Below, in pieces: positions 35,487-42,054 of a stretch of DNA of 42,054 bases. This DNA is from an uncultured Methylibium sp. (GTDB taxonomy: Bacteria; Pseudomonadota; Gammaproteobacteria; Burkholderiales; Burkholderiaceae_C). The notes under the pieces are model-generated. The model saw nothing but the letters and a program-made list of their open reading frames with translations, made no database searches and was not told the DNA's origin. Numbering within the stretch: position 1 is the first letter of the stretch; every line of letters starts with the position of its first letter. The translations under genes were made by a program, and so were the position numbers. Location: contig NZ_CADEFR010000029.1 in NCBI RefSeq assembly GCF_902826655.1, forward strand, positions 1 through 42,054, in the 5' to 3' direction.

Positions 35487-37100
35487 TCAGCGGGCGCGCA
35501 TCGCGCGGCTCAGCAGCACCACCGGGATCAGCCCGACCAGCACGATCGCCAGCGAGGGCAGCGCGGCCTCGGCCAGGCGCTCGTCGCGCGCGAACTGGTA
35601 GGCGACGACCGCGAGCGTGTCGCTGTCGAAGGGCCGCAGCACCAGCGTCGCCGGCAGTTCCTTCATCACGTCGACGAAGACCAGCAGCGCCGCGGCCAGC
35701 GCCGAGCGTGTCAGCAGCGGCGCATGCACGCCGAAGAACAGCCGCCGCGCGCCGGCACCGAGCGTGCGCGCGGTGTCGTCGAAGCTGACCGGGATGCGCG
35801 CATAGCCGGCCTCGACCGACTGCAGCGCCACCGCCGAAAAGCGCACCAGGTAGGCAAACAACAGGCCCGCGATGCTGCCGGTGGCCGCCAGCGTGACCCA
35901 GCCGGCCGCCGCCGACCCCGGCGCCGCGGCCTGCACCCAGCCGACCGGCAGCAGCAGCCCGACGGCGATCACCGCGCCCGGCACCGCGTAGCCCAGCGAC
36001 ACCAGCCGCGCCAGCGGCGGCAGCGCGCCCCCCGCGCGGCTGCGCAGCAGAAAGCCCAGCAGCACCGCGAGCGCCACGGCCGCCAGCGCCGCCAGGGTCG
36101 CCAGCTGGAGGCTGGTCCAGGCCCAGCCGGAGAAGCGCTCCCAGGGCAGCCCGAACTCGCCATGGAGGGCTTCGCGCCACACCGCGCGCAGCAGCACCGC
36201 GACCGGCAGAACGAAGCCCAGCAGCACCGGCAGCGCACACAGCAGCACGGCCAGCAGCGCCTGGCGCCCGCGCAGCCGGACCGGGCGCGCTTCGCGCTCG
36301 GACGCGCCGCCCCGCGCGCTGGCATAGCGCAAGCGCGCCTGGGCGCGCCGCTCGGCCCACAGCAGCACCGCCACGATCGCCAGCAGCAGCGTCGCCAGCT
36401 GGGCGGCCGCGATGCGGTCGTCCATGGCGAGCCAGGCCTTGTAGATGCCGGTGGTGAAGGTCGTCAGGCCGAAATAGGAACCGACGCCGTAGTCGGCCAG
36501 CGTCTCCATCAGCGCCAGCGCCACGCCCGCCGCCAGCGCCGGCCGCGCCAGCGGCAGGGCCACCGTGCGCACGCGCCGGCCCAGCCCGGCGCCCAGCAGC
36601 CGGGCGGCTTCCATCAGGTGCAGGCCGCGTTCGACCAGGGCACCGCGGGTCAGCAGGTAGACGTACGGATACAGCGCCAGCGTGAACAGCACGATCGCGC
36701 CCGGCAGGCTGCGCACGTCCGGCCACAGCGGCCCCTGGGCTCCGGTCAGGTCGCGCAGCGCAGTCTGCAGCGGGCCGCTGTACTGAAGGAAGTCGGTGCT
36801 CGCATAGGCCAGCACGTAGGCGGGCATCGCCAGCGGCAGCAGCAGCGCCCACTCGAAGACGCGACGGCCCGGAAAGTCGAACAGCGTCACCGCTGCGGCG
36901 GTCGCCCCGCCCAGCAGCGCGACGCCGATCGCCACCCCGGCCGCCAGCACCAGCGAACTGAACGCATAGCCCGGCAGCACCGTGGCCGCCTGGTGGCGCA
37001 GCAGTTCCCAGGTCTGGGCCTGCGGCGTCAGCCAGGCGCCCAGCACGCCGACCAGCGGCAAGGCCAGCAGGATGCACAGGACGATGGCGAGACGGCGCAT
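35487..37100 (-). CDS. fbpB: Iron(III) ABC transporter permease, FbpB type
   Basis: A 537-residue inner-membrane permease made of two fused permease domains with about twelve hydrophobic segments. Each half carries an EAA-type loop: EAARLLGAGLGRRVRTVALP in the first and DTARTLGAGARRLFFGVHAP in the second, which dock the ATPase. The ADYGVGSYFGLTTFTTGIYKAW region is typical of ferric-iron permeases. It is divergent from fbpC with a Fur-like box between. No fbpA binding-protein gene is in the window. Confidence 0.9.
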   Translation of the reverse strand: MRRLAIVLCILLALPLVGVLGAWLTPQAQTWELLRHQAATVLPGYAFSSLVLAAGVAIGVALLGGATAAAVTLFDFPGRRVFEWALLLPLAMPAYVLAYASTDFLQYSGPLQTALRDLTGAQGPLWPDVRSLPGAIVLFTLALYPYVYLLTRGALVERGLHLMEAARLLGAGLGRRVRTVALPLARPALAAGVALALMETLADYGVGSYFGLTTFTTGIYKAWLAMDDRIAAAQLATLLLAIVAVLLWAERRAQARLRYASARGGASEREARPVRLRGRQALLAVLLCALPVLLGFVLPVAVLLRAVWREALHGEFGLPWERFSGWAWTSLQLATLAALAAVALAVLLGFLLRSRAGGALPPLARLVSLGYAVPGAVIAVGLLLPVGWVQAAAPGSAAAGWVTLAATGSIAGLLFAYLVRFSAVALQSVEAGYARIPVSFDDTARTLGAGARRLFFGVHAPLLTRSALAAALLVFVDVMKELPATLVLRPFDSDTLAVVAYQFARDERLAEAALPSLAIVLVGLIPVVLLSRAMRAR

Positions 37101-37151
37101 GCCAGCTCAGCCGCCGCCGCAGCGCCGGCTGCACTCGGCAAGGGCAATATG

Positions 37152-37170
37152 AATACGAACGACTTTCATT
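37152..37170. promoter_or_regulatory. Fur-like box between fbpB and fbpC
   Basis: AATACGAACGACTTTCATT agrees, by eye, at about 15 of 19 positions with AATGAGAACGATTCTCATT-type Fur boxes. A second overlapping AT-rich segment runs to 37189, and ATACGAA/TTCGTAT (from 37153 and from 37180) form an outer inverted repeat. It lies in the 95-base spacer between two divergent iron-transport genes, so iron-dependent repression of both is expected. Confidence 0.65.
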
Positions 37171-37183
37171 TGAAATCAATTCG

Positions 37184-37189
37184 TATCAT
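37184..37189 (+). promoter_or_regulatory. -10 box of fbpC
   Basis: TATCAT (5 of 6 to TATAAT) ends exactly 6 bases before the ATG at 37196, so the transcript would start at or beside the start codon. AGGG lies too close to the ATG to be a normal ribosome site. It overlaps the Fur-like region. Confidence 0.5.
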
Positions 37190-37195
37190 AGGGCG

Positions 37196-38299
37196 ATGCT
37201 GCTGGCGCTCGATCAGGTCTCGATCCGCTACACCGCCGCTCACCCCGGCGGCGGTGAGCGCGCGGCCGTCGACGCGGTGTCGTTCGGCCTGGCCCAGGGC
37301 GAGATCGGCGTGCTGATCGGCCCGTCGGGCTGCGGCAAGACCTCGCTGCTGCGCGCCGTGGCGGGCCTGGAGCCGCTGGCCGGCGGGCGGATCACGCTGG
37401 GCGACGAGGTGCTGGGCGATGCCGCGACCGGCCGCCACCTCGCCCCCGAGGCGCGCCGCATCGGCATGGTGTTCCAGGACTACGCGCTGTTCCCGCACCT
37501 GACCGTGGCGCAGAACGTGGCCTTCGGCGTCGCCGAGCTGCCCCGCGCCCGGCGCGACGAGCGCGTGGCCGAGCTGCTGGACCTGGTCGGCCTGGCCGCG
37601 GCCGCGAAGCGCGCGCCGCACCAGCTGTCGGGCGGGCAGCAGCAGCGCATCGCGCTGGCGCGGGCGCTGGCGCCGTCGCCCCGCCTGCTGCTGCTCGACG
37701 AGCCCTTCTCCAGCCTTGACGTCGACCTGCGCGAGCGCCTGGCCCAGGAACTGCGCGCCATCCTCAAGCAGACCGGCACGACCGCGCTGTTCGTGACCCA
37801 CGACCAGCTCGAGGCCTTCGCGCTCGGCGACACGATCGGCGTCATGCACCGCGGCCGGCTGGAGCAGTGGGACCAGGCCTACCAGCTGTACCACCGCCCG
37901 GCGACCCGCTTCGTGGCCGATTTCATCGGCCACGGCGTCTTCACGCCGGCCCGCATCGTCGAGGGCGACCACGGCGGCGGCCCGCAGGTGCGCACCCCGC
38001 TGGGCGACCTGCGCGACGTCGGCGAGTGTCCGATGCCGGCGGCCTATCCCGACGGCGAGTGCGAGGTGCTGCTGCGCGCCGACGACATCGTCCACGACGA
38101 CGCCTCGCCGGTGAAGGCGCGCATCGAGCGCAAGGCCTTCCGCGGCTCGGAGTTTCTTTACACCTTGCAACTGGCCAGCGGCGAGCGCGTGCTGGCCCAC
38201 GTGCCCTCGCACCACGACCACCAGCTCGGCGAGTGGATCGGCATCCGCGCCGAGGTGGACCACGTCGTGACCTTCCCCCGCCAGCCCGCGCCGGGCTGA
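37196..38299 (+). CDS. fbpC: Iron(III) ABC transporter ATPase, FbpC type
   Basis: A 367-residue ATPase with Walker A GPSGCGKT (42-49), Q-loop Q94, signature LSGGQ (144-148), Walker B LLLLDEP (164-170) and switch histidine H202 (FVTHDQLEAFAL). A C-terminal regulatory domain (about 245-360, TOBE-like) follows. It resembles FbpC/SfuC/PotA-type ATPases; the FbpB partner and Fur-like box point to ferric iron. It is transcribed away from fbpB. Confidence 0.92.
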   Translation: MLLALDQVSIRYTAAHPGGGERAAVDAVSFGLAQGEIGVLIGPSGCGKTSLLRAVAGLEPLAGGRITLGDEVLGDAATGRHLAPEARRIGMVFQDYALFPHLTVAQNVAFGVAELPRARRDERVAELLDLVGLAAAAKRAPHQLSGGQQQRIALARALAPSPRLLLLDEPFSSLDVDLRERLAQELRAILKQTGTTALFVTHDQLEAFALGDTIGVMHRGRLEQWDQAYQLYHRPATRFVADFIGHGVFTPARIVEGDHGGGPQVRTPLGDLRDVGECPMPAAYPDGECEVLLRADDIVHDDASPVKARIERKAFRGSEFLYTLQLASGERVLAHVPSHHDHQLGEWIGIRAEVDHVVTFPRQPAPG

Positions 38300-38319
38300 G
38301 CCGGCGTCCGGACGTGAAG

Positions 38320-38344
38320 GCGTGCAAAGCCCTCGCTTGCACGC
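38320..38344 (+). terminator. Terminator-like hairpin after fbpC
   Basis: GCGTGCAA (38320-38327) pairs with TTGCACGC (38337-38344) with an inner GC/GC step, followed by AACTTTC. The U tract is weak. It is placed 21 bases after the fbpC stop and before the ctpA promoter. Confidence 0.55.
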
Positions 38345-38386
38345 AACTTTCGGCACTCGCCCACGCTCATAGCCGGGGCCCAGTCC

Positions 38387-38392
38387 TATACT
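38387..38392 (+). promoter_or_regulatory. Candidate -10 box of ctpA
   Basis: TATACT in the context CCTATACTGGGTCG, 32 bases before the ATG. The moxR promoter reads CCTATACTGAATCG, the same except for two bases. No strong -35 is seen. Confidence 0.5.
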
Positions 38393-38424
38393 GGGTCGAC
38401 CTTGCTGAAAGGACGCGGGACGTC

Positions 38425-39861
38425 ATGGGTGGAAAGACGAAAGTGGCGGGCTGGCTGGCCCTCGGTGCCGTCGCCGGCGCGTTGACCACGATGCAGCTGA
38501 CGGCGATCGCGCGCAACACCACCGGCGCCCTGCCGCTGGAAGAGTTGCAGCAGCTCGCGGCGGTCTTCGGCATGGTCAAGAGCGACTACGTCGAGCCGGT
38601 CGACGAGAAGAAGCTGATCACCGACGCCATCGGCGGCATGGTGGCCGGCCTCGACCCGCACTCCCAGTACTTCGACAAGAAGACCTTCAAGGAATTCCGC
38701 GAAGGCACCAGCGGCCGCTTCGTCGGGGTCGGCATCGAGATCGGCATGGAAGACGGCCTGGTCAAGGTGCAGACGCCGATCGAGGGCTCGCCGGCCTTCC
38801 GCGCCGGCATCAAGAGCGGCGACCTGATCACCAAGATCGACGACACCTTCGTCAAGGGCCTGACGATGGACCAGGCCGTCAAGAAGATGCGCGGCGAGCC
38901 CAACACCAAGGTGCTGCTGCAGGTCTTCCGCAAGGACGAGAACCGCAGCTTCCCGGTGACGATCACGCGCGAGGAGATCCGCGTCCAGAGCGTGCGCTCG
39001 CGCATGGTCGAGCCCGGCTACGGCTGGCTGCGCGTCAGCCAGTTCCAGGACCGCACCGTCGAGGACTTCGCGGTCAAGCTGGGCGAGCTGTACAAGCAGG
39101 ACCCCAACCTGAAGGGCATCGTGCTCGACCTGCGCAACGATCCGGGCGGCCTGCTCGAGGCCTCGGTCGCCATCTCGTCGGTGTTCCTGCCCAAGGACGT
39201 GGTGGTCGTGTCGACCAACGGCCAGATCGCCGAGTCCAAGCAGGTCTTCAAGGCCAACGCCGAGTTCTACGCCCGCCGCGGCAGCGACCCGCTGAAGAAG
39301 CTGCCCGAGGCGCTGAAGTCGGTACCGCTGGTCGTGCTGGTCAACGAAGGGTCGGCCTCGGCCAGCGAGATCGTCGCCGGCGCGCTGCAGGACCACAAGC
39401 GCGCCACGATCATGGGCGCGCAGACCTTCGGCAAGGGCTCGGTGCAGACGGTGCGCCAGCTGTCGCCCGACACCGCGCTCAAGATCACCACGGCGCGCTA
39501 CTACACGCCCAGCGGCGCCTCGATCCAGGCCAAGGGCATCGTGCCCGACGTGTGGCTCGACGAGACCGCGGAAGGCACCATCTTCGGCAGCCTGCGGGCC
39601 CGCGAGGCCGACCTCGAGAAGCACATCTCCAGCGGCCAGGGCGCCGAGATCAAGGACACCGCGCGCGAGAAGGCCCGCGAAGAAGCCCTGAAGAAGCTCG
39701 AGGAAGCCAACGGCAAGGACAAGGCCCCCAAGCCGCTGCCCGAGTTCGGCAGCGCCGAGGACTTCCCGCTGCAGCAGGCGCTCAACCGCCTGAAGGGCAA
39801 GACGGTGGTCGCGTCGAAGACGCAGACCGAGCGCAAGCCCGAGGACACCAAGACCAACTGA
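38425..39861 (+). CDS. ctpA: S41-family carboxyl-terminal processing protease
   Basis: A 478-residue periplasmic protease anchored by an N-terminal hydrophobic segment (about 8-28). It has a PDZ domain (about 98-170, GRFVGVGIEIGMEDG and SPAFRAGIKSGDLI) and the S41 catalytic core with serine S312 in EGSASASEI and lysine K337 in FGKGSVQ, spaced as in CtpB. It ends in a Lys/Glu/Pro-rich tail (about 415-478). It trims the C-termini of envelope proteins. The ATG gives MGGKTKVAGWLALG; AAAGGA lies farther upstream than normal. A terminator follows. Confidence 0.94.
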   Translation: MGGKTKVAGWLALGAVAGALTTMQLTAIARNTTGALPLEELQQLAAVFGMVKSDYVEPVDEKKLITDAIGGMVAGLDPHSQYFDKKTFKEFREGTSGRFVGVGIEIGMEDGLVKVQTPIEGSPAFRAGIKSGDLITKIDDTFVKGLTMDQAVKKMRGEPNTKVLLQVFRKDENRSFPVTITREEIRVQSVRSRMVEPGYGWLRVSQFQDRTVEDFAVKLGELYKQDPNLKGIVLDLRNDPGGLLEASVAISSVFLPKDVVVVSTNGQIAESKQVFKANAEFYARRGSDPLKKLPEALKSVPLVVLVNEGSASASEIVAGALQDHKRATIMGAQTFGKGSVQTVRQLSPDTALKITTARYYTPSGASIQAKGIVPDVWLDETAEGTIFGSLRAREADLEKHISSGQGAEIKDTAREKAREEALKKLEEANGKDKAPKPLPEFGSAEDFPLQQALNRLKGKTVVASKTQTERKPEDTKTN

Positions 39862-39882
39862 CGCGACCCCTGCGTCGTGCCG

Positions 39883-39906
39883 GAAAGCCCGCTACGGCGG
39901 GCTTTC
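39883..39906 (+). terminator. Rho-independent terminator of ctpA
   Basis: GAAAGCCCGC (39883-39892) pairs perfectly with GCGGGCTTTC (39897-39906) around TACG. The U tract is within the right arm (CTTTC). It lies 22 bases after the ctpA stop and shortly before the moeB -10. Confidence 0.8.
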
Positions 39907-39922
39907 TGCCTGGTGCGCCCGC

Positions 39923-39928
39923 TATGCT
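39923..39928 (+). promoter_or_regulatory. Candidate -10 box immediately before moeB
   Basis: TATGCT ends 6 bases before the moeB ATG (39935), which lacks a spaced Shine-Dalgarno. It implies a leaderless transcript starting at or next to the start codon, independent of ctpA. Confidence 0.45.
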
Positions 39929-39934
39929 TGCCGC

Positions 39935-40687
39935 ATGGACGACGACCAGCTGCTGCGCTACAGCCGCCACATCCTGCTCGACGAGATCGGCGTCGAAGGC
40001 CAGCAGCGCCTGCTCGATGGCCACGCGCTCGTCATCGGCGCCGGCGGGCTGGGGTCGCCGGCGCTGCTGTACCTGGGCACGGCCGGCGTCGGCCGCATCA
40101 CCGTCGTCGATCACGACGAGGTCGACCTGACCAACCTGCAGCGCCAGATCGTGCACGACCTTGCCCGCGTCGGCACGCCGAAGGCCCGGTCGGCGGCGCG
40201 CAGCATCGCAGCCATCAATCCCGAGGTGCGCGTGCAGGCGCTGGTCGAGCGCGCCGACGCCGCCCGGCTGGACGTGCTGGTGCGCGAAGCCGACGTCGTG
40301 CTGGACTGCAGCGACAACTTCGCGACCCGCCACGCCGTCAACCGGGCCTGCGTCGCGCACCGCAAGCCGCTGGTGGCGGGCGCGGCGATCCGCTTCGACG
40401 GGCAGATCTCCGTCTACGACCCGCGCAGCGCGGCGAGCCCCTGCTACGCCTGCCTCTTCCCCGAGGACGCCGGCTTCGAGGAGGTGGCCTGCGCGACCAT
40501 GGGCGTGTTCGCGCCGCTGGTCGGCATCGTCGGCAGCATGCAGGCCGCCGAGGCCCTGAAGCTGCTGGCCGGCGTCGGCCCCAGCCTGGCCGGGCGACTG
40601 CAGATGCTCGACGGCCGCGCGATGGAGTGGACCGAGATCCGCGTCGCGCGGCGTCCCGACTGCCCGGTCTGCGGCAACCCTCACTGA
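39935..40687 (+). CDS. moeB: MoeB/ThiF-family adenylyltransferase
   Basis: A 250-residue E1-like enzyme that adenylates the C-terminal glycine of a sulfur carrier such as MoaD or ThiS. Visible parts are RYSRHILLDEIGVEGQQRL, the nucleotide loop GAGGLGSP (35-42), DHDEVDLTNLQRQ (59-71), the conserved cysteine C186 in CATMGVFAP, and the zinc pairs CYAC (170-173) and CPVC (near 244-247). Sequence alone cannot say whether it serves molybdopterin, thiamine or both. There is no rhodanese domain. Confidence 0.9.
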   Translation: MDDDQLLRYSRHILLDEIGVEGQQRLLDGHALVIGAGGLGSPALLYLGTAGVGRITVVDHDEVDLTNLQRQIVHDLARVGTPKARSAARSIAAINPEVRVQALVERADAARLDVLVREADVVLDCSDNFATRHAVNRACVAHRKPLVAGAAIRFDGQISVYDPRSAASPCYACLFPEDAGFEEVACATMGVFAPLVGIVGSMQAAEALKLLAGVGPSLAGRLQMLDGRAMEWTEIRVARRPDCPVCGNPH

Positions 40688-40719
40688 ATCGCCGCCACCG
40701 CGGCGCGACGAGCCGAATC

Positions 40720-41625
40720 ATGGAAGAACCCCTCGACGATCTGCGCGCGCGCAATTTCCCGTCGGCCCAGGAAGACGTGGCCGCGGTCACGCCCGCCTCG
40801 CGCTATGCAGGCCCCGAGAGCGCCTACCGTCTGGCCTTCGACGACACCGACTTCCTGCTGCGCGAGGAACTGCGGCCCGTGCGCATGCAGCTCGAGCTGC
40901 TCAAGCCCGAGCTGGTGCAGCGCGAACACGGCATCGAGTCGACGATCGTCATCTTCGGCAGCGCGCGCATCGCGCCGCAGGACCTCGCTGCCCGGCGCCT
41001 GGCCGAGGCCGAGGCCGGCGGCGACGAGCCGGCGCTGCAGCGCGCCCGCATGGCGCTCGCGATGTCGCACCACTACGAGGAAGCGCGGCGCTTCGCGAGC
41101 ATGGTCACGACCGCCTCGCGGCGCCTCGAGCATCCGATCGCCGTCGTCACCGGCGGCGGCCCCGGCGTCATGGAGGCCGGCAACCGCGGCGCCTTCGAGG
41201 CCGGCGGGCCGAGCATCGGCCTGAACATCGTGCTGCCGCACGAGCAGGCGCCCAACGACTACATCACGCCGGAGCTGTGCTTCCAGTTCCACTACTTCGC
41301 GCTGCGCAAGATGCACTTCCTGATGCGCGCGATCGCGCTGGTGTGCTTTCCGGGCGGCTTCGGCACGCTCGACGAGATGTTCGAGGCGCTGACGCTGATG
41401 CAGACCGGCAAGGTGCGGCGGCGCCCGGTGCTGCTCGTCAGCCGCGAGTTCTGGACCCGCCTGATCGACTTCGACCTGCTGGTCGGCACCGGCATGATCT
41501 CGGCCGAGGACCTGAAGCTCTTCCACTTCGTCGAGAGCGCCGAGGAAGCCTGGGGCCTGATCGAGCGACACTACGGCCTGGACGCCCCCGACACCCAGAC
41601 GGGGCGCTTCGCCGAGGACATGTGA
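40720..41625 (+). CDS. LOG-family (TIGR00730-like) Rossmann-fold protein
   Basis: A 301-residue protein. The core has VIFGSARI, VVTGGGPGVMEAGNRGAFEAGG and CFPGGFGTLDEMFEALTLMQTGK, the nucleotide-binding and PGGxGTxxE catalytic motifs of the LOG/lysine-decarboxylase-like family. These enzymes release the base or nucleobase from cytokinin-type nucleotides or purine/pyrimidine monophosphates; the substrate here is not known. The N-terminal 80 residues are an extra helical segment seen in the long form. It lies 32 bases after moeB and 5 bases before the arginase gene. Confidence 0.88.
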   Translation: MEEPLDDLRARNFPSAQEDVAAVTPASRYAGPESAYRLAFDDTDFLLREELRPVRMQLELLKPELVQREHGIESTIVIFGSARIAPQDLAARRLAEAEAGGDEPALQRARMALAMSHHYEEARRFASMVTTASRRLEHPIAVVTGGGPGVMEAGNRGAFEAGGPSIGLNIVLPHEQAPNDYITPELCFQFHYFALRKMHFLMRAIALVCFPGGFGTLDEMFEALTLMQTGKVRRRPVLLVSREFWTRLIDFDLLVGTGMISAEDLKLFHFVESAEEAWGLIERHYGLDAPDTQTGRFAEDM

Positions 41626-41630
41626 CCGAC

Positions 41631-42054
41631 ATGAGCACGACGACGAAGATCTCGCTGGTCGGCGCACCGACCGACATCGGCGCCGGTGCGCGCGGCGCCT
41701 CGATGGGCCCGGAGGCGCTGCGCGTCGCCGGCCTCCAGGCGGCGCTCGAAGGCCACGGCCTCGAGGTCGTCGACCGCGGCAACCTGATCGGCCCGCGCAA
41801 CCCCTGGCAGCCGCCGGTGGACGGCTACCGCCACCTGCCCGAGGTCGTGGCCTGGAACCAGGCCGTTCACGAAGCGATGTACGCGGAGCTCGCGCTCGGC
41901 CGCCTGCCGGTGCTGCTGGGCGGCGATCACTGCCTGGGCATCGGCAGCATCAGCGCCGTCGCGCGCCATTGCCGCGAGGCCGGCCGCAAGCTGCGCGTGC
42001 TGTGGCTCGACGCGCATGCCGACTTCAACACCAACGTGCTCACGCCCAGCGGCA
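41631..42054 (+). CDS. rocF: Arginase (3' end outside the window)
   Basis: The first 141 codons of an arginase/agmatinase-family enzyme, cut by the window edge. It starts MSTTTKISLVGAPTDIGAGARGASMGPEALR, given here as MSTTTKISLV then GAPTDIGAGARGASMGPEAL. The manganese-binding motifs GGDH (97-100) and DAHADFN (127-133) are present, and the N-terminal GxRGxxxGPxxLR fits arginase rather than agmatinase. It hydrolyses arginine to ornithine and urea. The ATG is 5 bases after the LOG stop, so the two are probably co-transcribed. Confidence 0.88.
   Translation, partial: MSTTTKISLVGAPTDIGAGARGASMGPEALRVAGLQAALEGHGLEVVDRGNLIGPRNPWQPPVDGYRHLPEVVAWNQAVHEAMYAELALGRLPVLLGGDHCLGIGSISAVARHCREAGRKLRVLWLDAHADFNTNVLTPSG

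Overview
The window is one continuous stretch of core chromosome from a high-GC betaproteobacterium, most likely of the order Burkholderiales (Rubrivivax/Leptothrix/Methylibium-like). The basis for this is very high G+C with strong third-position bias, frequent GTG starts in 4-base GTGA overlaps, a TACNAT-type -10 element recurring at several genes, a GC-rich intergenic repeat of a kind familiar from Comamonadaceae-type genomes, and Burkholderiales-typical genes (CobD/CbiB-like protein beside a CoA-type NUDIX hydrolase and rplS, DUF1841, MoeB after CtpA). The taxonomic call is inference. I saw no insertion sequence, prophage, CRISPR array, integrase or rRNA. One tRNA is present.

Layout, left to right. 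50-5092: a Crp/Fnr-type regulator, thioredoxin reductase, ribosomal proteins L28 and L33 with a strong terminator, a fatty-acid desaturase and an RsmB-type rRNA methyltransferase. 5133-9418: an AlgZ/AlgR-type two-component pair divergent from argH (the arrangement known from Pseudomonas), then a lipoprotein esterase. 9441-13358 (minus strand): CobD/CbiB-like protein, NUDIX hydrolase, then the rpsP-rimM-trmD-rplS operon with a recognisable promoter and terminator. 13514-14520: a GNAT acetyltransferase and a small TM2-like membrane protein. 14510-21520 (minus strand): a seven-gene block centred on malonate. It holds a malonic-semialdehyde-reductase-like protein, a TauE/SafE permease, a MatR-like GntR regulator, malonyl-CoA decarboxylase, a TctC-type binding protein, a crotonase and malonyl-CoA synthetase. 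21561-25680: DUF1841, an orphan peptide-type binding protein, a DUF3391/HD-GYP protein and a cytochrome c4.

25786-35348 is a same-strand run: MoxR ATPase, GNAT acetyltransferase, an unrecognised five-segment membrane protein, a VWA protein, then tamA and tamB. The VWA stop and the tamA start overlap, tying the MoxR/VWA module to the outer-membrane assembly module. A tRNA-Arg(CCU) with an acceptor-stem mismatch follows. 35487-38299 is a divergent FbpB/FbpC-type iron importer with a Fur-like box between the genes. 38425-42054 holds the CtpA protease, MoeB, a LOG-family protein and the first 141 codons of an arginase.

Nothing here is an obvious new defence or mobile system. The items most worth a second look are: (1) the MoxR-GNAT-membrane protein-VWA-tamAB run and the near-perfect palindrome carrying two opposed -10 boxes ahead of it; (2) the malonate block extended by a malonic-semialdehyde-reductase-like enzyme and a TSUP permease; (3) three genes whose -10 hexamer ends exactly 6 bases before the ATG, suggesting leaderless mRNAs; (4) a perfect hairpin built from the two opposing stop codons of DUF1841 and the peptide-binding protein; (5) the mismatched tRNA-Arg.
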